Shown in pieces: positions 9,360 to 19,115 of a stretch of 64,000 bases of DNA. Source of the stretch: Lepraria neglecta (taxonomy: Eukaryota > Ascomycota > Lecanoromycetes > Lecanorales > Stereocaulaceae); assembly GCA_033220425.1 (NCBI GenBank), contig CM065651.1, forward strand, positions 744,001-808,000. The letters are read 5' to 3'. The notes beneath the pieces are model-generated. The model was not told where the DNA came from, did no database searches, and saw only the letters and a program-made list of their open reading frames with translations. The stretch's first letter is position 1; every line of letters starts with the position of its first letter. Position numbers and translations under genes: made by a program.

Positions 9360-11069
9360 TCATTTTCGACTCTTGATTTTGACCCTCATATCCCCATCCA
9401 TAGCCATGATCCCCGAACCAGAGTAAGATTTTCTCAGTCCCGGAAATTCGTTTTTACTCTTCCGCTGCTCATCCACAAAGCCCAAGGGTTCAAATTCGAA
9501 TGCCAGCAACACCAAAGCAACGCTCGCGAGAATCTCCTGCTTCCCAAACACCCTGCCAGGACACATACTCTTGCCGCCGCCGAACGGGAAGAACTTCCCA
9601 TTTGTTCCGCTAGTAGAGAAGACACTTTTGCCTGTCTCAGGATCCGTCTTCAGAAATCTTTCGGCACAGAATTGGTGGCACGGTGGGTCTACCCAGAGTG
9701 CTTCGTCACGATGGCCGAGCCAAGAAGGGGCCATGACGACAGCATTTTTCTTGAGTAGTACCTGCCGCTTTCCATCGTCGAGGGGTAGCTTGAGATCTTC
9801 TTCCAGTTCTCGGGTGACTAGGACATCCACGTATAGTCTCAGGACTTCGTGGAGCACGCTGTGCAACAACGGCAACCCAATCAAGGTCGGAATATCCAAC
9901 GTTCCATCGTCGCGTCTGGCCCTCTCCAGCTCTTCCATCACCCGACTCAGGAGTGACTGATCACCTTCCGGATCTAGAATGTGCATTAACATCCACCCCG
10001 CAGCTGGAATTGCATTGCTGCTTAAGCCAAAGAGAAAGCCAAGATCTATACCAGCTCTCGTTCTCGTGTTCAAACCTCTGGACGCATAATACCGCTGCCT
10101 TGCTCTGTTCGCTCGACTGCCATACACAGGTTCCCAATCGACGTCGCCATCAGGATCGGCAGGGTTGCTCTTGCACTCTTCCTGCATTTGTTGTTGCCAC
10201 TCAATCAGCCCACCCAAAGTCTTTTCGCGCACGTTATACGCCTTCGGACTAAGCCACTTCGGAATTCCGAAGAACATAGTCAACATAACGCGGTCGAAAT
10301 TGAAGAAGTCCTCTCGCAGGTTAGGATAAACCTCTAGTATCCTACTTCCCATAAACGCTGTCGTCGACGCGTTGAACATCATATCCTGCAACCAGGCGTA
10401 CAATGCATCGTCCTTCTCCTTCCCTTCCCCTCCCTCACCCTTCAACTTACTCGTCACCTGATCCCTCAACACCCTCACAAACTCAGCTGTCAATTCATTC
10501 ACACTCTTCTTTCCCAGCAGGTAGTTGTGATCAATATTCTCCAGCTGTTGGGCCGGCGTGATCCCAGTATGATCAGGTCCCTCTCCAATGCCGAAGAATC
10601 TCAACCCCTCCTTACAGTCTATACCGAGCCCTTTTTCCACGATCTGCAGATTGAAGCCATCACGGGCTGGGCCGCGTGTTTTGAAGAGCGCTTGGACGGC
10701 AGAAGGGGAGAAGAGGATATATATGTTTCTGCCACCGAGGAGAAGAGTGCAGGAGCCTGTTGCGCGGGGATGTGAGCGGAAGAGGTTGGCCCAGAACTTG
10801 CCGGGTCGAGGGGCGAGGAAGGAAATGGCGTGACCGAGGATGGGGATGGTATAAGGGACCGGAGGAGGGGGCTTTGCTTTCGCAGATTTATCAGTAGCGG
10901 AAGTGTGACGTGGGAGGGCAAGGCAGTAACGGATGGTGGTGTAGAGCCTTGTGGTCGTTAAGACACCGGCGATGACGAGGAATGGCACTATCACGATTAG
11001 GACTGAGGGTGGGAGATTGGGTATGGTAAGAAAGGGGGCCGTTGCGACGTCCATGGTGGTGAGGGCCAT
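9360..11069 (-). CDS. Cytochrome P450, CYP7/CYP8-like fold
   Basis: Single exon, 569 aa, from ATG at 11069 (a second in-frame Met is residue 6). A hydrophobic N-terminal anchor (PSVLIVIVPFLVIAGVL) is followed by the proline-rich hinge PPPPVPYTIPILGH, as in ER-bound P450s. The K-helix ExxR is EVLR (Glu408, Arg411). The heme loop is FGGGKSMCPGR, with the axial thiolate Cys503. The I-helix reads FLFGLSSNAIPAAGWML and lacks the usual acid-threonine pair. It instead has an Asn-x2-Pro pattern like that of CYP7A, CYP8A and CYP8B enzymes. Members in fungi oxidise sterols, lipids or secondary-metabolite scaffolds; the substrate is unknown. It has no obvious biosynthetic partners nearby. A GCTCCC repeat patch lies just upstream of the start codon. 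Confidence 0.93.
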   Translation of the reverse strand: MALTTMDVATAPFLTIPNLPPSVLIVIVPFLVIAGVLTTTRLYTTIRYCLALPRHTSATDKSAKAKPPPPVPYTIPILGHAISFLAPRPGKFWANLFRSHPRATGSCTLLLGGRNIYILFSPSAVQALFKTRGPARDGFNLQIVEKGLGIDCKEGLRFFGIGEGPDHTGITPAQQLENIDHNYLLGKKSVNELTAEFVRVLRDQVTSKLKGEGGEGKEKDDALYAWLQDMMFNASTTAFMGSRILEVYPNLREDFFNFDRVMLTMFFGIPKWLSPKAYNVREKTLGGLIEWQQQMQEECKSNPADPDGDVDWEPVYGSRANRARQRYYASRGLNTRTRAGIDLGFLFGLSSNAIPAAGWMLMHILDPEGDQSLLSRVMEELERARRDDGTLDIPTLIGLPLLHSVLHEVLRLYVDVLVTRELEEDLKLPLDDGKRQVLLKKNAVVMAPSWLGHRDEALWVDPPCHQFCAERFLKTDPETGKSVFSTSGTNGKFFPFGGGKSMCPGRVFGKQEILASVALVLLAFEFEPLGFVDEQRKSKNEFPGLRKSYSGSGIMAMDGDMRVKIKSRK

Positions 11070-11104
11070 TGTCGGCTTGAATATCCAGCACGCGATTGTC
11101 GTCT

Positions 11105-11150
11105 TGCTCCCCTATGCTCCCCGTGCTCCTTTCGTGCTCCCTTGCCACAC
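11105..11150. repeat. GCTCCC repeat patch in the P450 promoter
   Basis: GCTCCCCTATGCTCCCCGTG then CTCCTTTCGTGCTCCC: four GCTCC words at about 10-bp spacing, 35-80 bp upstream of the P450 ATG. The same words occur at 1.1, 2.5 and 15.5 kb. Confidence 0.65.
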
Positions 11151-11580
11151 TGTTGCCGCTATAACTTAGGCGATACTTAGCCCGTATTGGAAAGTATTGC
11201 AGTACACATGGCTTCCTATAAGATTGAGCGAGAGCAAGAGGTCTGCCAGTGCCCCGAAGTAGGTTGGCAAGTGGCAGCGCCACGGTTGGCCCAGGATTTC
11301 TACTGTACCGTCGATTGCAGAACCATTGGCGCGAGAAAATCAGGATTTGGGGGTGGGGGCGCTCCGGGGGGTAGGGAAGGCGGGCGAAATGGGCCAAAAT
11401 TTTGGAAAACCAGCTATACAGTAATAACCAACGCTGCTCCGGGGGCCTAATAAACGGGAAATTAAAGCGCCTATCCAGCTTTATTAGGCTATAAACTTTG
11501 TATATCTAACGCGGAGTCAGACAGCCATCGCAAAGGCGATTCTACGATTTTTTGATTTTTTTTTGTTGATTCGCGCCAGT

Positions 11581-11624
11581 TAGAAGGGTTCACCCCTCAA
11601 TGAGGCAAACCCCTCAATGAGGCA
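11581..11624 (+). repeat. Left terminal inverted repeat of the Fot1/pogo-like element
   Basis: After TAGAAGGGTTC the end holds two direct copies of a 16-17 bp word (ACCCCTCAATGAGGCA). The word is itself almost palindromic (CCTCA-A-TGAGG). Such doubled sites are plausible transposase binding sites. Confidence 0.9.
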
Positions 11625-11731
11625 TTTGCTTAGTAAGCAGCATTTTTTTATCAAATAGTACGCATACCCGAGTCAATATCCTCCCTGTTTACCTACATAT
11701 CAATACCCAAAAGCCTATATAGCTATCAATT

Positions 11732-12420
11732 ATGCCTCCCACTATCAATACCACGTCTCAGGACCCTATTCCACCTCATATAGCGCCTCAAGACCCTCTG
11801 GATTTGCCAAAGGAGGTCCGTTTGGAACTCGCTTATAATGACTGGAATACCTCTAAAGGAACCCTCTCGATACGCAAGGCTATACGTTAGTATGGCTTAG
11901 CAAAGGGCGCGTTAGATCGTTGTATCTATGGGCAAGCTACGAAGAAGCAGGATAGCGGGAAACGACAACGATTGACGCCTGAAGAAGAATAAGCAATTGC
12001 CACATAGATCCTCCGTCTCCAAGCATAGGGTTAGCCGCCTCGGGTTGAACAAACACGGTCTATGGCTATAGAACTACTACTCAAGAAGGGGGATACGAAG
12101 CCTTTAGGAGTCAATTAGGTCCAGAAGTTCTTATCTCGCCACCCAGATATCAAGACTCAATATATCCCCCCATTAGATAAGGAAAGGGCAATAGTTCAAG
12201 ATCCTGAAGTCCTTATTAGCTGGTTTCAGCTCTTTCAACAGACCCTAGATACCTATTAGATCTGCAAGGAGGATATCTACAACATAGATGAGAAAGGGTT
12301 TATCATGGGAGTGGTAGGTAAATTCAGGGTAGTTGTATCGAAACATGAAAAGGCATATATGACTCAATGCGGAAACCGCGAATGGGTATCTCTTATCGAG
12401 TGCATCTCTATAGATATATG
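11732..12420 (+). pseudogene. Broken Fot1/pogo-type transposase
   Basis: From ATG at 11732 (MPPTINTTSQDP) the frame shows an HTH region (EVRLELAYNDWN, LSIRKAIR), then GKRQRLTPEEE and PPRVEQTRSMAIELLLKKGD. A CENP-B-type segment follows (VQKFLSRHPDIKTQYIPPLD), then the start of the DDE domain (EDIYNIDEKGF with the first catalytic Asp, MTQCGNREWVSLIECIS). At least seven in-frame stops occur. All can be explained as CAG/CAA or TGG changed to TAG/TAA, a pattern expected from RIP. After about 12420 the similarity ends abruptly and the remaining DDE residues are missing. Short GGAGCATAY-type repeats (12424-12475) fill the space. Confidence 0.85.
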
Positions 12421-12628
12421 ATGTGGAAGCATATGGAGCATACTGAGCATATGAAGCAAGCGGAGCATGCGGAGCAATATACTAGTAGGCATGGGAGGCA
12501 GATAAAGAAGACCTATAAAGTGACAATATGAATATCATGATTCTGCAGTAGTAGCGATAACATAATTACCTAAATAGGCGATATCTGCATACAAAAATCG
12601 AGTATGAGCATTATTAGCGTATTTAGCG

Positions 12629-12672
12629 TGCCTCATTGAGGGGTTTGCCTCATTGAGGGGTGAACCCTTCTA
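12629..12672 (-). repeat. Right terminal inverted repeat of the Fot1/pogo-like element
   Basis: Exact reverse complement of 11581-11624, ending in TGAACCCTTCTA with the flanking TA. Confidence 0.9.
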
Positions 12673-12960
12673 GGGCTGAAAAGTAAACATTAAAAAATCT
12701 GATTTTTAACCCTGTTTGCGATGGCTGTCCAGCGCTGTACTATATATACAAAGTTGATGGCCTAATAGAGCTGGACGAGCCTATTAATTACCCGTTGACT
12801 GTAACTTCTACGTAGCGTTGGTTGTCGGTGTACAGCTGGTTTTCTAAAAATTTGGCCTATCTCGCGCGCCTTCCCTACCCCCCCAAATTCTGATTTTCTA
12901 ACTGCTCGGTGCCAATAGCTCGGAAATCTACAGTACATCAATAACCAACACTGCTCCGGC

Positions 12961-15469
12961 CTAGTAAACAGAGAACTAACGGTGGAAATCTCGGCAACAC
13001 TAAATTAATCTTCCCAACGCTATCGATGCAGATCGACACCGCTGCTAACTCTCTCGATATGTTGAAGATGTAATTTGTGTAGCACCTGCGCAATGGGAGA
13101 TTCAGGGAGGAAGTACACTCTGCCATATAAATTCAGCTGGCTACAAGGCTGTATAATCTCCAAAATAAACACCTCGTGCAGATTCATTTGCCTTTTGCAG
13201 TCAGTGGCAACTTGCAAACGCAATCGTGGTCAATACAGAGGCCATCCACTTAGGTCTCTCGTTGGCAAGCCTTATATCTGCAGAGTACATGCTCTAGACC
13301 GCTTTATCGCAGGATAAAAGATGGCAGTACTTTCCCACCTCTTGCGGCTGCTCTCGTGATTTTGATCTCGTTACATTTATATTGGACGCCATGTAAAGGT
13401 GCTTCAATCTGATGCTTGAACAGCGCTGATCATCGTCCGCAGGACAAACCATTGCTAACACTGTTGATATTGTGGTTTGCCTTTCACTGACAGGACCGCC
13501 CATATTCGAAGTGAGAGTGATACTAGTGAGTATGCGCAATCGCTGATCTTGGTTGCAGGCAATAGCGTTATAGCAGATATTGTACCTATGAAACGTTTTT
13601 TCCGAATTTCTCGGCTGCCACTAGCTGTTTCTCTCATTTTGAAAATGGCTCTGGCTTTCAGGTATTTCGAATCCGCCTTGTTCAATTATTTTTGTACTAA
13701 TCCGGCCATAGTCTTATCAGAAACTACATCAATCGACGCACAGTCTTCAAGCTATACGTGCTCACTTGTGTGGGCGAACATATCGCCTTGTTGCCGGGCG
13801 GTATTTTAGCTTGCCTCAAGTGCACTGGGGAAAGGCCATTCAAGATGCTCAATTTCGTCGAGGCGTTGAGCCCAGTCGCGGTACTAGTCCTTACTTGTGT
13901 CTTTTTGATACTGAGCTGGCTGCGTTTGTACGATGGAGACTTTACAACAATTCCAATGGTGATTCCATTACATCACCCCCGCTTCGCAACTTTTGCTAAT
14001 TTTCACTTCTGTACGCAGGTAACACTTCCATCCACGAGCACTTGTGCTGCATGATTCGGCGTTCTTCGATCTTTGCGTGCCTCTGCAAAGCTGAACGATG
14101 ATGAGCTCAAGTTGAATCATCAGGAGCGATGGATCCTCCCCAAGGATGGAGCTTTGCAATATCCAGGCACACGTCCAGGCACATGTCCAGAGACAATTCC
14201 AACCACACGTCCAAGTACACGTCGTGAAGCTATGGCGTCTTGCAGTTTGTATGAACGATGTGTGTAGTACGAGAATGGTCGAAGACGTTCTCGAATTATC
14301 AATAAGGCGATTTCTGGCGACGCGATTCTGTGGAATTTGTATTTAGACGATGTCATAATTCCATTGGCTTCATAGTCGATGTAGTATATATTAGGCGCGG
14401 CAGTGCGTGCACAACTCTCCCTTCCTCCTCTTTCTTACACCCTTGGTGTCCACGACATATCACCAAGTTTACTAATCCTACCCTAAGAGTAGGTCTGGTG
14501 AACGAACCTCTCAAAAGATGCTATCTAAATCTTATAACTTGGGGCGTCCATCCGAGGAGCAAGCTTCCGGAAGAGATGTTTCAACTGCAAGTCCCCATGA
14601 AGGCACCCCGGCAATGAGCAAGTAGTGAGGCAATGGAGGAGAGCGTGCAACCCCGAACGAAGCTTGCAAATACGTTAATGCAGAGGGAGGTTGCAAATGA
14701 ATTCAAAGGAGAAAGAGGCCACAGCTGCTTCGGACAAGGAAATAGATATGAGTGACATAATGGTAGAGATAAAGGAGATCAGAGAAACAAGGCGTAAAAA
14801 TGATTAACGGGCCACAGAGGACGGAAGGAGGGTAGAGAAGAATGCTTGGATGAAACCACGACCTCGCGTGTGGTGAAAGACTAGGAGTCAAATTTATGGA
14901 GCATGTGCTTACGGGTATAATCGGTGTGCAATATGTATGATATTGGATTAGAGTGTATCCTTAGGCGAACTATGACCGCGGAGAAAGTATAAGTGACTAG
15001 TAAAGCAGCTAGAGTATCTCTGTGAAATATTACTGTTGGTGTGTTTGGTGTTCTGCCGCTGGAGGCCATTTATACACTGTCTCTTTTAGATCATCAATAA
15101 AGAGAATGTATCTGGCAAGCGCCTAACTTCAGCAATGTCTCCTTCCGCGGCAGCTTCTACAATGCCAACTCTGCGGTCTTCGTAGCGGAGGAATGGTTTA
15201 GGGGTTGTGGGGACAGCAGTCTCGAGTAAACTTCGCTTGTCTTTTCCTTACGGGATTCAACGGAGGCATAATCTTCTCGTAGCCATCGCTGTTGTTTGCC
15301 TCCGCCTCTTTACCATCGCGTTGATCGATTCTTGTCCTCGTCAGTCGAGAAGCCACGTTCGGTATGCTTGCACAATGTGTGCCAGATAACGTTGACAAGA
15401 GTTTACTGCAATGTAAGGCTGAGCCATACAAGCAGTATTGACCAGTATTAAACGTGAGTAGCTATAGCC
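12961..15469. other. Long intergenic region without a supported gene
   Basis: ORFs of up to 110 codons (for example about 13477-13809) show no recognisable motif. Apart from a 12-bp minisatellite at 14163 I see nothing coherent. The region may be degraded accessory sequence. Confidence 0.5.
14163..14222. repeat. 12-bp minisatellite, five copies
   Basis: Units CCAGGCACACGT, CCAGGCACATGT, CCAGAGACAATT, CCAACCACACGT and CCAAGTACACGT follow each other without gaps. The period being a multiple of three keeps ORFs open on both strands, so the short ORFs here are not evidence of a gene. Confidence 0.85.
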
Positions 15470-15710
15470 GGAGTACGAGGCAGCCAATTCAGGCTCCTGT
15501 GCTGCGCCCTATTTAATACAGGGAGCCGATACAGGCTCCTCCCTGTATGCTCCCTTTTGCTCCCTCCAGCTCCCTCCATGCTCCCTCTTGCTCTCTCTTG
15601 CTCCCCTTACTCCCTCGTGCTCCCTTTAAAGCAGCCATGTTCTCTTTCGAGATCGAAAACGGCAACCACCAATCCTATATTCGGGGTGTATATAATATAT
15701 ATGTAGCAAC
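15470..15710. repeat. Second copy of the GCTCCC repeat with its conserved tail
   Basis: It starts with AGGCTCCTGTGCTGCGCCC, runs through about ten GCTCCC-like words at about 10-bp spacing, and ends in a tail. The tail shares CAATCCTA and TTCGGGGTGTATATAATATA with 1.16-1.24 kb. It therefore matches only one end of the 1.09-2.52 kb element and may be a solo end or a truncated copy. Confidence 0.75.
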
Positions 15711-16588
15711 ATAGGTAGCGAGAAAAATTCTGACAACTCCATGGTTCCCAAACGTCGTGCATTGCAGATCATTAAAGCTTGAAGGTTTCAAATAGAACTA
15801 AAAGCTTCATGGCGATATGCGCAGATCACTCTCGCCAAAGGTATTTTCTAAAAGTCCCCAATAGTTATGTTGTAAACTAGACATCTTGCGCACCTTTGTA
15901 GCCGTATTGTCTGCTCTGGGGATTTAAGTTGGCCGGGCTTCATTAACCCGAGGGTTTGGATAAGTGATCCTTTAATTCTAGCACCAGTAGTCTGATCGCA
16001 ATCAAAATTGATCGCTTGCAATCCTATGGCACAGAGCGACTGGTATTGGGGAGATTTCAAGCAAGGGTCGATGGGCGCCGTAGGTATCATGGGAAGGTTG
16101 GACGGAACTGAACCTAAGTTTGCAAGTATCGTCAAACGTCGAAGGTTTCAAAGGCGTCGGGCGATATTTGTGGAGCAGCCTGCCGGCGGTTGTTGCTCCA
16201 CAGGAAAAGTCTCGAAGATGCGGTTCGCGATCCCAACCTGCGCCTATAGCTTCTGGCGGCTTCAAGCGCATGTTTCATCTAGTCGGAACCCTCCCTCGGG
16301 ACTATGCCTTTGTCAAATGGAAATGATCAGATATGCAGCAAGATTGCGCGGTTATCTGCAAATCCCCACCCTCGGATCATCATCTCCGGGTACCTGGTGT
16401 GACAAAGTTTGCCAGGAACTGAAGGAATTCTTTGTCTACGTTCTTGTTCCAGATCGAGACCAATCCCAAGGACCACGTGTAATGAAGGAAAGCATAGAAA
16501 AGCTTCGCGCAACTTTATCCCTATGAGCACCCTCATATAGCTTCTCTTTCTGCGGAACGACGGACCTATCTCATTACCTCAATTCAAC
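15711..16588. other. Intergenic region, no supported gene
   Basis: A 172-codon ORF (16008-16526, plus strand) overlaps an 89-codon minus-strand ORF. Neither shows a recognisable domain, a signal peptide or codon bias that I can judge. Treated as unsupported. Confidence 0.4.
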
Positions 16589-17181
16589 ATGCTGCCACGT
16601 CCCACAACAGGACTTACAACCCGCCTCTCTCTTCTTATCTCCCTTCTGTTATTCATATGTGACGCAATCTCCGCTCTTGGAATCAATTGCCGCGGTAGTT
16701 GATCTGTGGAGGCCAGGGTGTCGCGCATATTCTCCAGAACATAGTCAGTATCGCCAATGGCATCAACGTAAGCAAAGTCCATTCCGGTCAGTCTGGAATA
16801 TATTGCACTAAGAGAGACTGCATCAAGGACAACGACATATACGGCAACGACCAACACATTGTCTGCCTCCCTTATCACCTCTAAGGCCACAATCCTGGCT
16901 CATTCTGCCTCATCATGCAAGGCGATCACCCCAACAGCTACCTCAATCCCATCACCGGTAAAATCGTTGTCGGCGTAGACGGACAAACCATCAAGGAGAA
17001 AGTCAACGACCTATACTCCCACGGATGTAGAGGCTGCGGCAGCGTTCCCATAGGCCCCAACAACGACCCAAACTCGCAGGGGATATTGACAGTCAATTAC
17101 GTCGCCACGCCTGGCTGCGATGGTCCCAATTATGATGGTAAATCGACCTGTACCCCTACTATCCCGTACTATGCAGCATGA
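16589..17181 (+). pseudogene. Fossil of a KP4-type killer-toxin-like gene
   Basis: The region resembles the KP4 killer-toxin family, small secreted cysteine-rich proteins first known from a Ustilago virus and since found as nuclear genes in many ascomycetes. Visible parts are a secretion-signal-like N-terminus, the KP4-type opening around GINCRG, a middle block with GGQGVAHILQNI, and a C-terminal block around GCRGCGSVPIGPN. The gene looks broken, with about two or three interruptions, and is treated as a fossil. Family similarity is still easy to read, so the loss is probably not ancient. It lies among intergenic, repeat-rich sequence. Confidence 0.75.
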
Positions 17182-18200
17182 AACCCTTTGAACGCGGACG
17201 CAACCGTGCTGAGCTCGCAGTCCGCTGCTGCACAGGCGACCCCCTCCGCCGCCGGGGGCAAATTCTTCGGTAGAGGCGGCGCTCAAGTCTTTTCGTCCTA
17301 CGACGACGTTGCGGTTTTAGAATGTTGCAGGTCTAGCCATGATAGAATTTGAGGGAAGCAATGGATAGAACGGCGTATCGATATACTTTTTTTCTACCTC
17401 GACCAAATAGTCGGGGCAATGATCCCTTTCGCCTGGCTTTTCCTAGTCTTTCCCTAGTCTTTCCTTCTGACAGTGGGGTTCGATTCTATTGCTGCTGACA
17501 TACTGACATTGAGGGTTTTTTAGTTGAAGATAAGACAACTCCATTCACGTCAAACAGCAAGCTCGCGTGTATGGGCTCCTTGACAAAAATGAGCCGTCCA
17601 GTCTCGCCAGCGAGGTAGAGTGTCTCAAAGCATTGGGAGTCGAAGTTGGATGATTGAGTTGGATGCCAGAGGCTGCTAGAAGTGCCAAGCCCTCCCCGGG
17701 ACGATCAGTGATCAGACCGAGGACCGGACAGTTGAGGGGGCCATCCTTCTCGCCTGGACAGCTAGCTCTAAGGGGCTCTCTAGGGGCACTGCAACGCATG
17801 CTTAGAGGGTCCTTCTGACTAAGAATCCACCACTCTGGGTTTCCAAGGAAGAACCTTCACAGGGCCTATTTTACGATGCTACGCCACTGATGATCTCATT
17901 TACACCTAAGGTGCTTCGCAGGTTGACAAGTCTTAGACCTGCCTAAAGTAGCCAAACGCGTAAGTAGAATTGGCTGGATGCCTGCGCAGTGCATGGATTA
18001 GGCGATTTCCGTCTTGCCTTGCTGTAGACACCCAGAAACAGGACCACCAATGTGGTTGCGTTTCCAACTGCCTCCTCCTCCTCGCTGTAAGCAACGTCTT
18101 ATCTTCACGAAAAGGACAACGTCTGCTTTGTGGGCCCCATATTGTTTAAATTCAGAGACCCACGAGTCCTATCTTCGGCACCTGGACCACCAGCGCCGCA
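17182..18200. other. Intergenic region before the hydrolase gene
   Basis: No supported gene or repeat. The last few hundred bases should hold the promoter of the gene starting at 18201. Confidence 0.5.
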
Positions 18201-19115
18201 ATGTCTAAGCCCGACTTCCTCGATGTCGCGGAAGGCCGCATATTCTGGCGGTTTGACGCCCCAGTGAAGGCCGAAAGCGAGAGCACCTCAAGGCCTACCT
18301 TGCTCTTCATCCACGCGTGTGTCGCAGACCACACATTGTGGGATGATCAGGTAGCCTATGGTACTGCCAAGGGTTGGGGCTGTTTACGATACGACCTATT
18401 CGGCTTAGGTCAATCCGTTCCTAGTGAGAGCTATCTTCAGGAGGTTCCTATGCCAGTTGTGAAGCACCATGAGCATACAGCACGTGTTGTGGAGGCGTTC
18501 CATGCTTTCAGTATTGAGACAGGACAGCAGAGGAGTACTAAAGTCGTGGTTGTTGGACTGAGTTGCGGTGGCGCCATAGCTGTTGATTTTGTGCTTTCCT
18601 ATCCAGAGTTGGTCAGTGGGCTTGTTGTGTGTGCTGGCGGACTGGGAGGTTTGGATATTGGAGGTACCCCAAATGAAGACGCTATGTTTAAACAAGTCGA
18701 GGAGTTCATGGGCAAGAAAGACTCCGAGAACGCCGCAAAGATGAACGTAGCGATCTGGGGCGATGGACCTGCAGCAAAAGAAGGCCGGGCCGATACGAGC
18801 ACTAGGCAGAAGTTGTACAATTGGTGCAAGGATATTGCCACCAGGGAAATCGCCGGAACAGGTGGCGATGCCATTCCCAGTGAAGATCTCAGTGACCCGC
18901 CTGCAGCGGAGCGTCTATCTCAGATCAAGGTCAAAACGATGGTGGCATTAGGAAGGCATGATGAGAGCAGCACGATTGCAACAATGAGATATGTTGCTCA
19001 GCACGTACAGAGAGCGGAGCTCAAAGAATTCGAAACGGCACATATGATAAACCTGGAATGCCCAAAGGAGTTCAACGACTGGCTCGGCGCGTTCCTGGAT
19101 CGACTCCTGCAATAA
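18201..19115 (+). CDS. Alpha/beta-hydrolase family protein
   Basis: Single exon, 304 aa, ATG at 18201 (MSKPDFLDVAEGRIFWRF). The core strand and oxyanion region read RPTLLFIHACVADHTLWDDQ, followed by LRYDLFGLGQS. The nucleophile elbow is GLSCGG (Gly-x-Ser-x-Gly, Ser121). The acid is the Asp in ALGRHDESS near residue 250, and the base is the His in ETAHMINLECP near residue 280. Layout and length match single-domain esterase, enol-lactonase or haloperoxidase-like hydrolases. There is no signal peptide or membrane anchor, so it is probably cytosolic. Substrate unknown; the neighbourhood gives no pathway hint. Confidence 0.88.
   Translation: MSKPDFLDVAEGRIFWRFDAPVKAESESTSRPTLLFIHACVADHTLWDDQVAYGTAKGWGCLRYDLFGLGQSVPSESYLQEVPMPVVKHHEHTARVVEAFHAFSIETGQQRSTKVVVVGLSCGGAIAVDFVLSYPELVSGLVVCAGGLGGLDIGGTPNEDAMFKQVEEFMGKKDSENAAKMNVAIWGDGPAAKEGRADTSTRQKLYNWCKDIATREIAGTGGDAIPSEDLSDPPAAERLSQIKVKTMVALGRHDESSTIATMRYVAQHVQRAELKEFETAHMINLECPKEFNDWLGAFLDRLLQ

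Larger units (their letters stand above)
11581..12672 (+). mobile_element. Fot1/pogo-like (Tc1/mariner superfamily) transposon, non-autonomous
   Basis: Perfect 44-bp inverted termini, counted with the flanking TA, lie at 11581-11624 and 12629-12672. TA at 11581-11582 and at 12671-12672 matches the TA target duplication of this superfamily. The interior carries a transposase remnant starting at 11732. The element is about 1.09 kb, shorter than complete Fot1-type elements (about 1.8-1.9 kb), because the 3' half of the transposase is missing. Perfect ends against a decayed interior point to fairly recent mobilisation in trans, or to termini too short for RIP to have marked visibly. Confidence 0.88.
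11285..12960. mobile_element. Outer palindromic element hosting a nested transposon
   Basis: About 250 bp on either side of the Fot1/pogo-like element are inverted copies of each other. Reading outward from the insertion, both arms contain TTTGCGATGGCTGTC, TATACAAAGTT, AGCGTTGGTT, CAGCTGGTTTTC, AAATTTTGGCC-like sequence, CGCCTTCCCTACCCCC and CTGATTTTCT in the same order. A shorter direct repeat, ATAACCAACRCTGCTCCGG, occurs at about 11424 and 12942. The arms are diverged, so the outer element is old. It looks like a fold-back element or MITE split at a TA by the inner transposon. Outer boundaries are approximate. Confidence 0.65.

Noticed and set aside
9294-9960. Plus-strand ORFs of 129-154 codons across the P450 gene
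   Set aside because: Antisense shadows of the P450 coding frame.
13477-14054. Two overlapping ORFs with hydrophobic stretches
   Set aside because: Hydrophobic runs alone in an AT-rich gap; no family resemblance and frames conflict.
16008-16526. 172-codon plus-strand ORF
   Set aside because: No recognisable family; an overlapping minus-strand ORF is equally open; no signal or motif.
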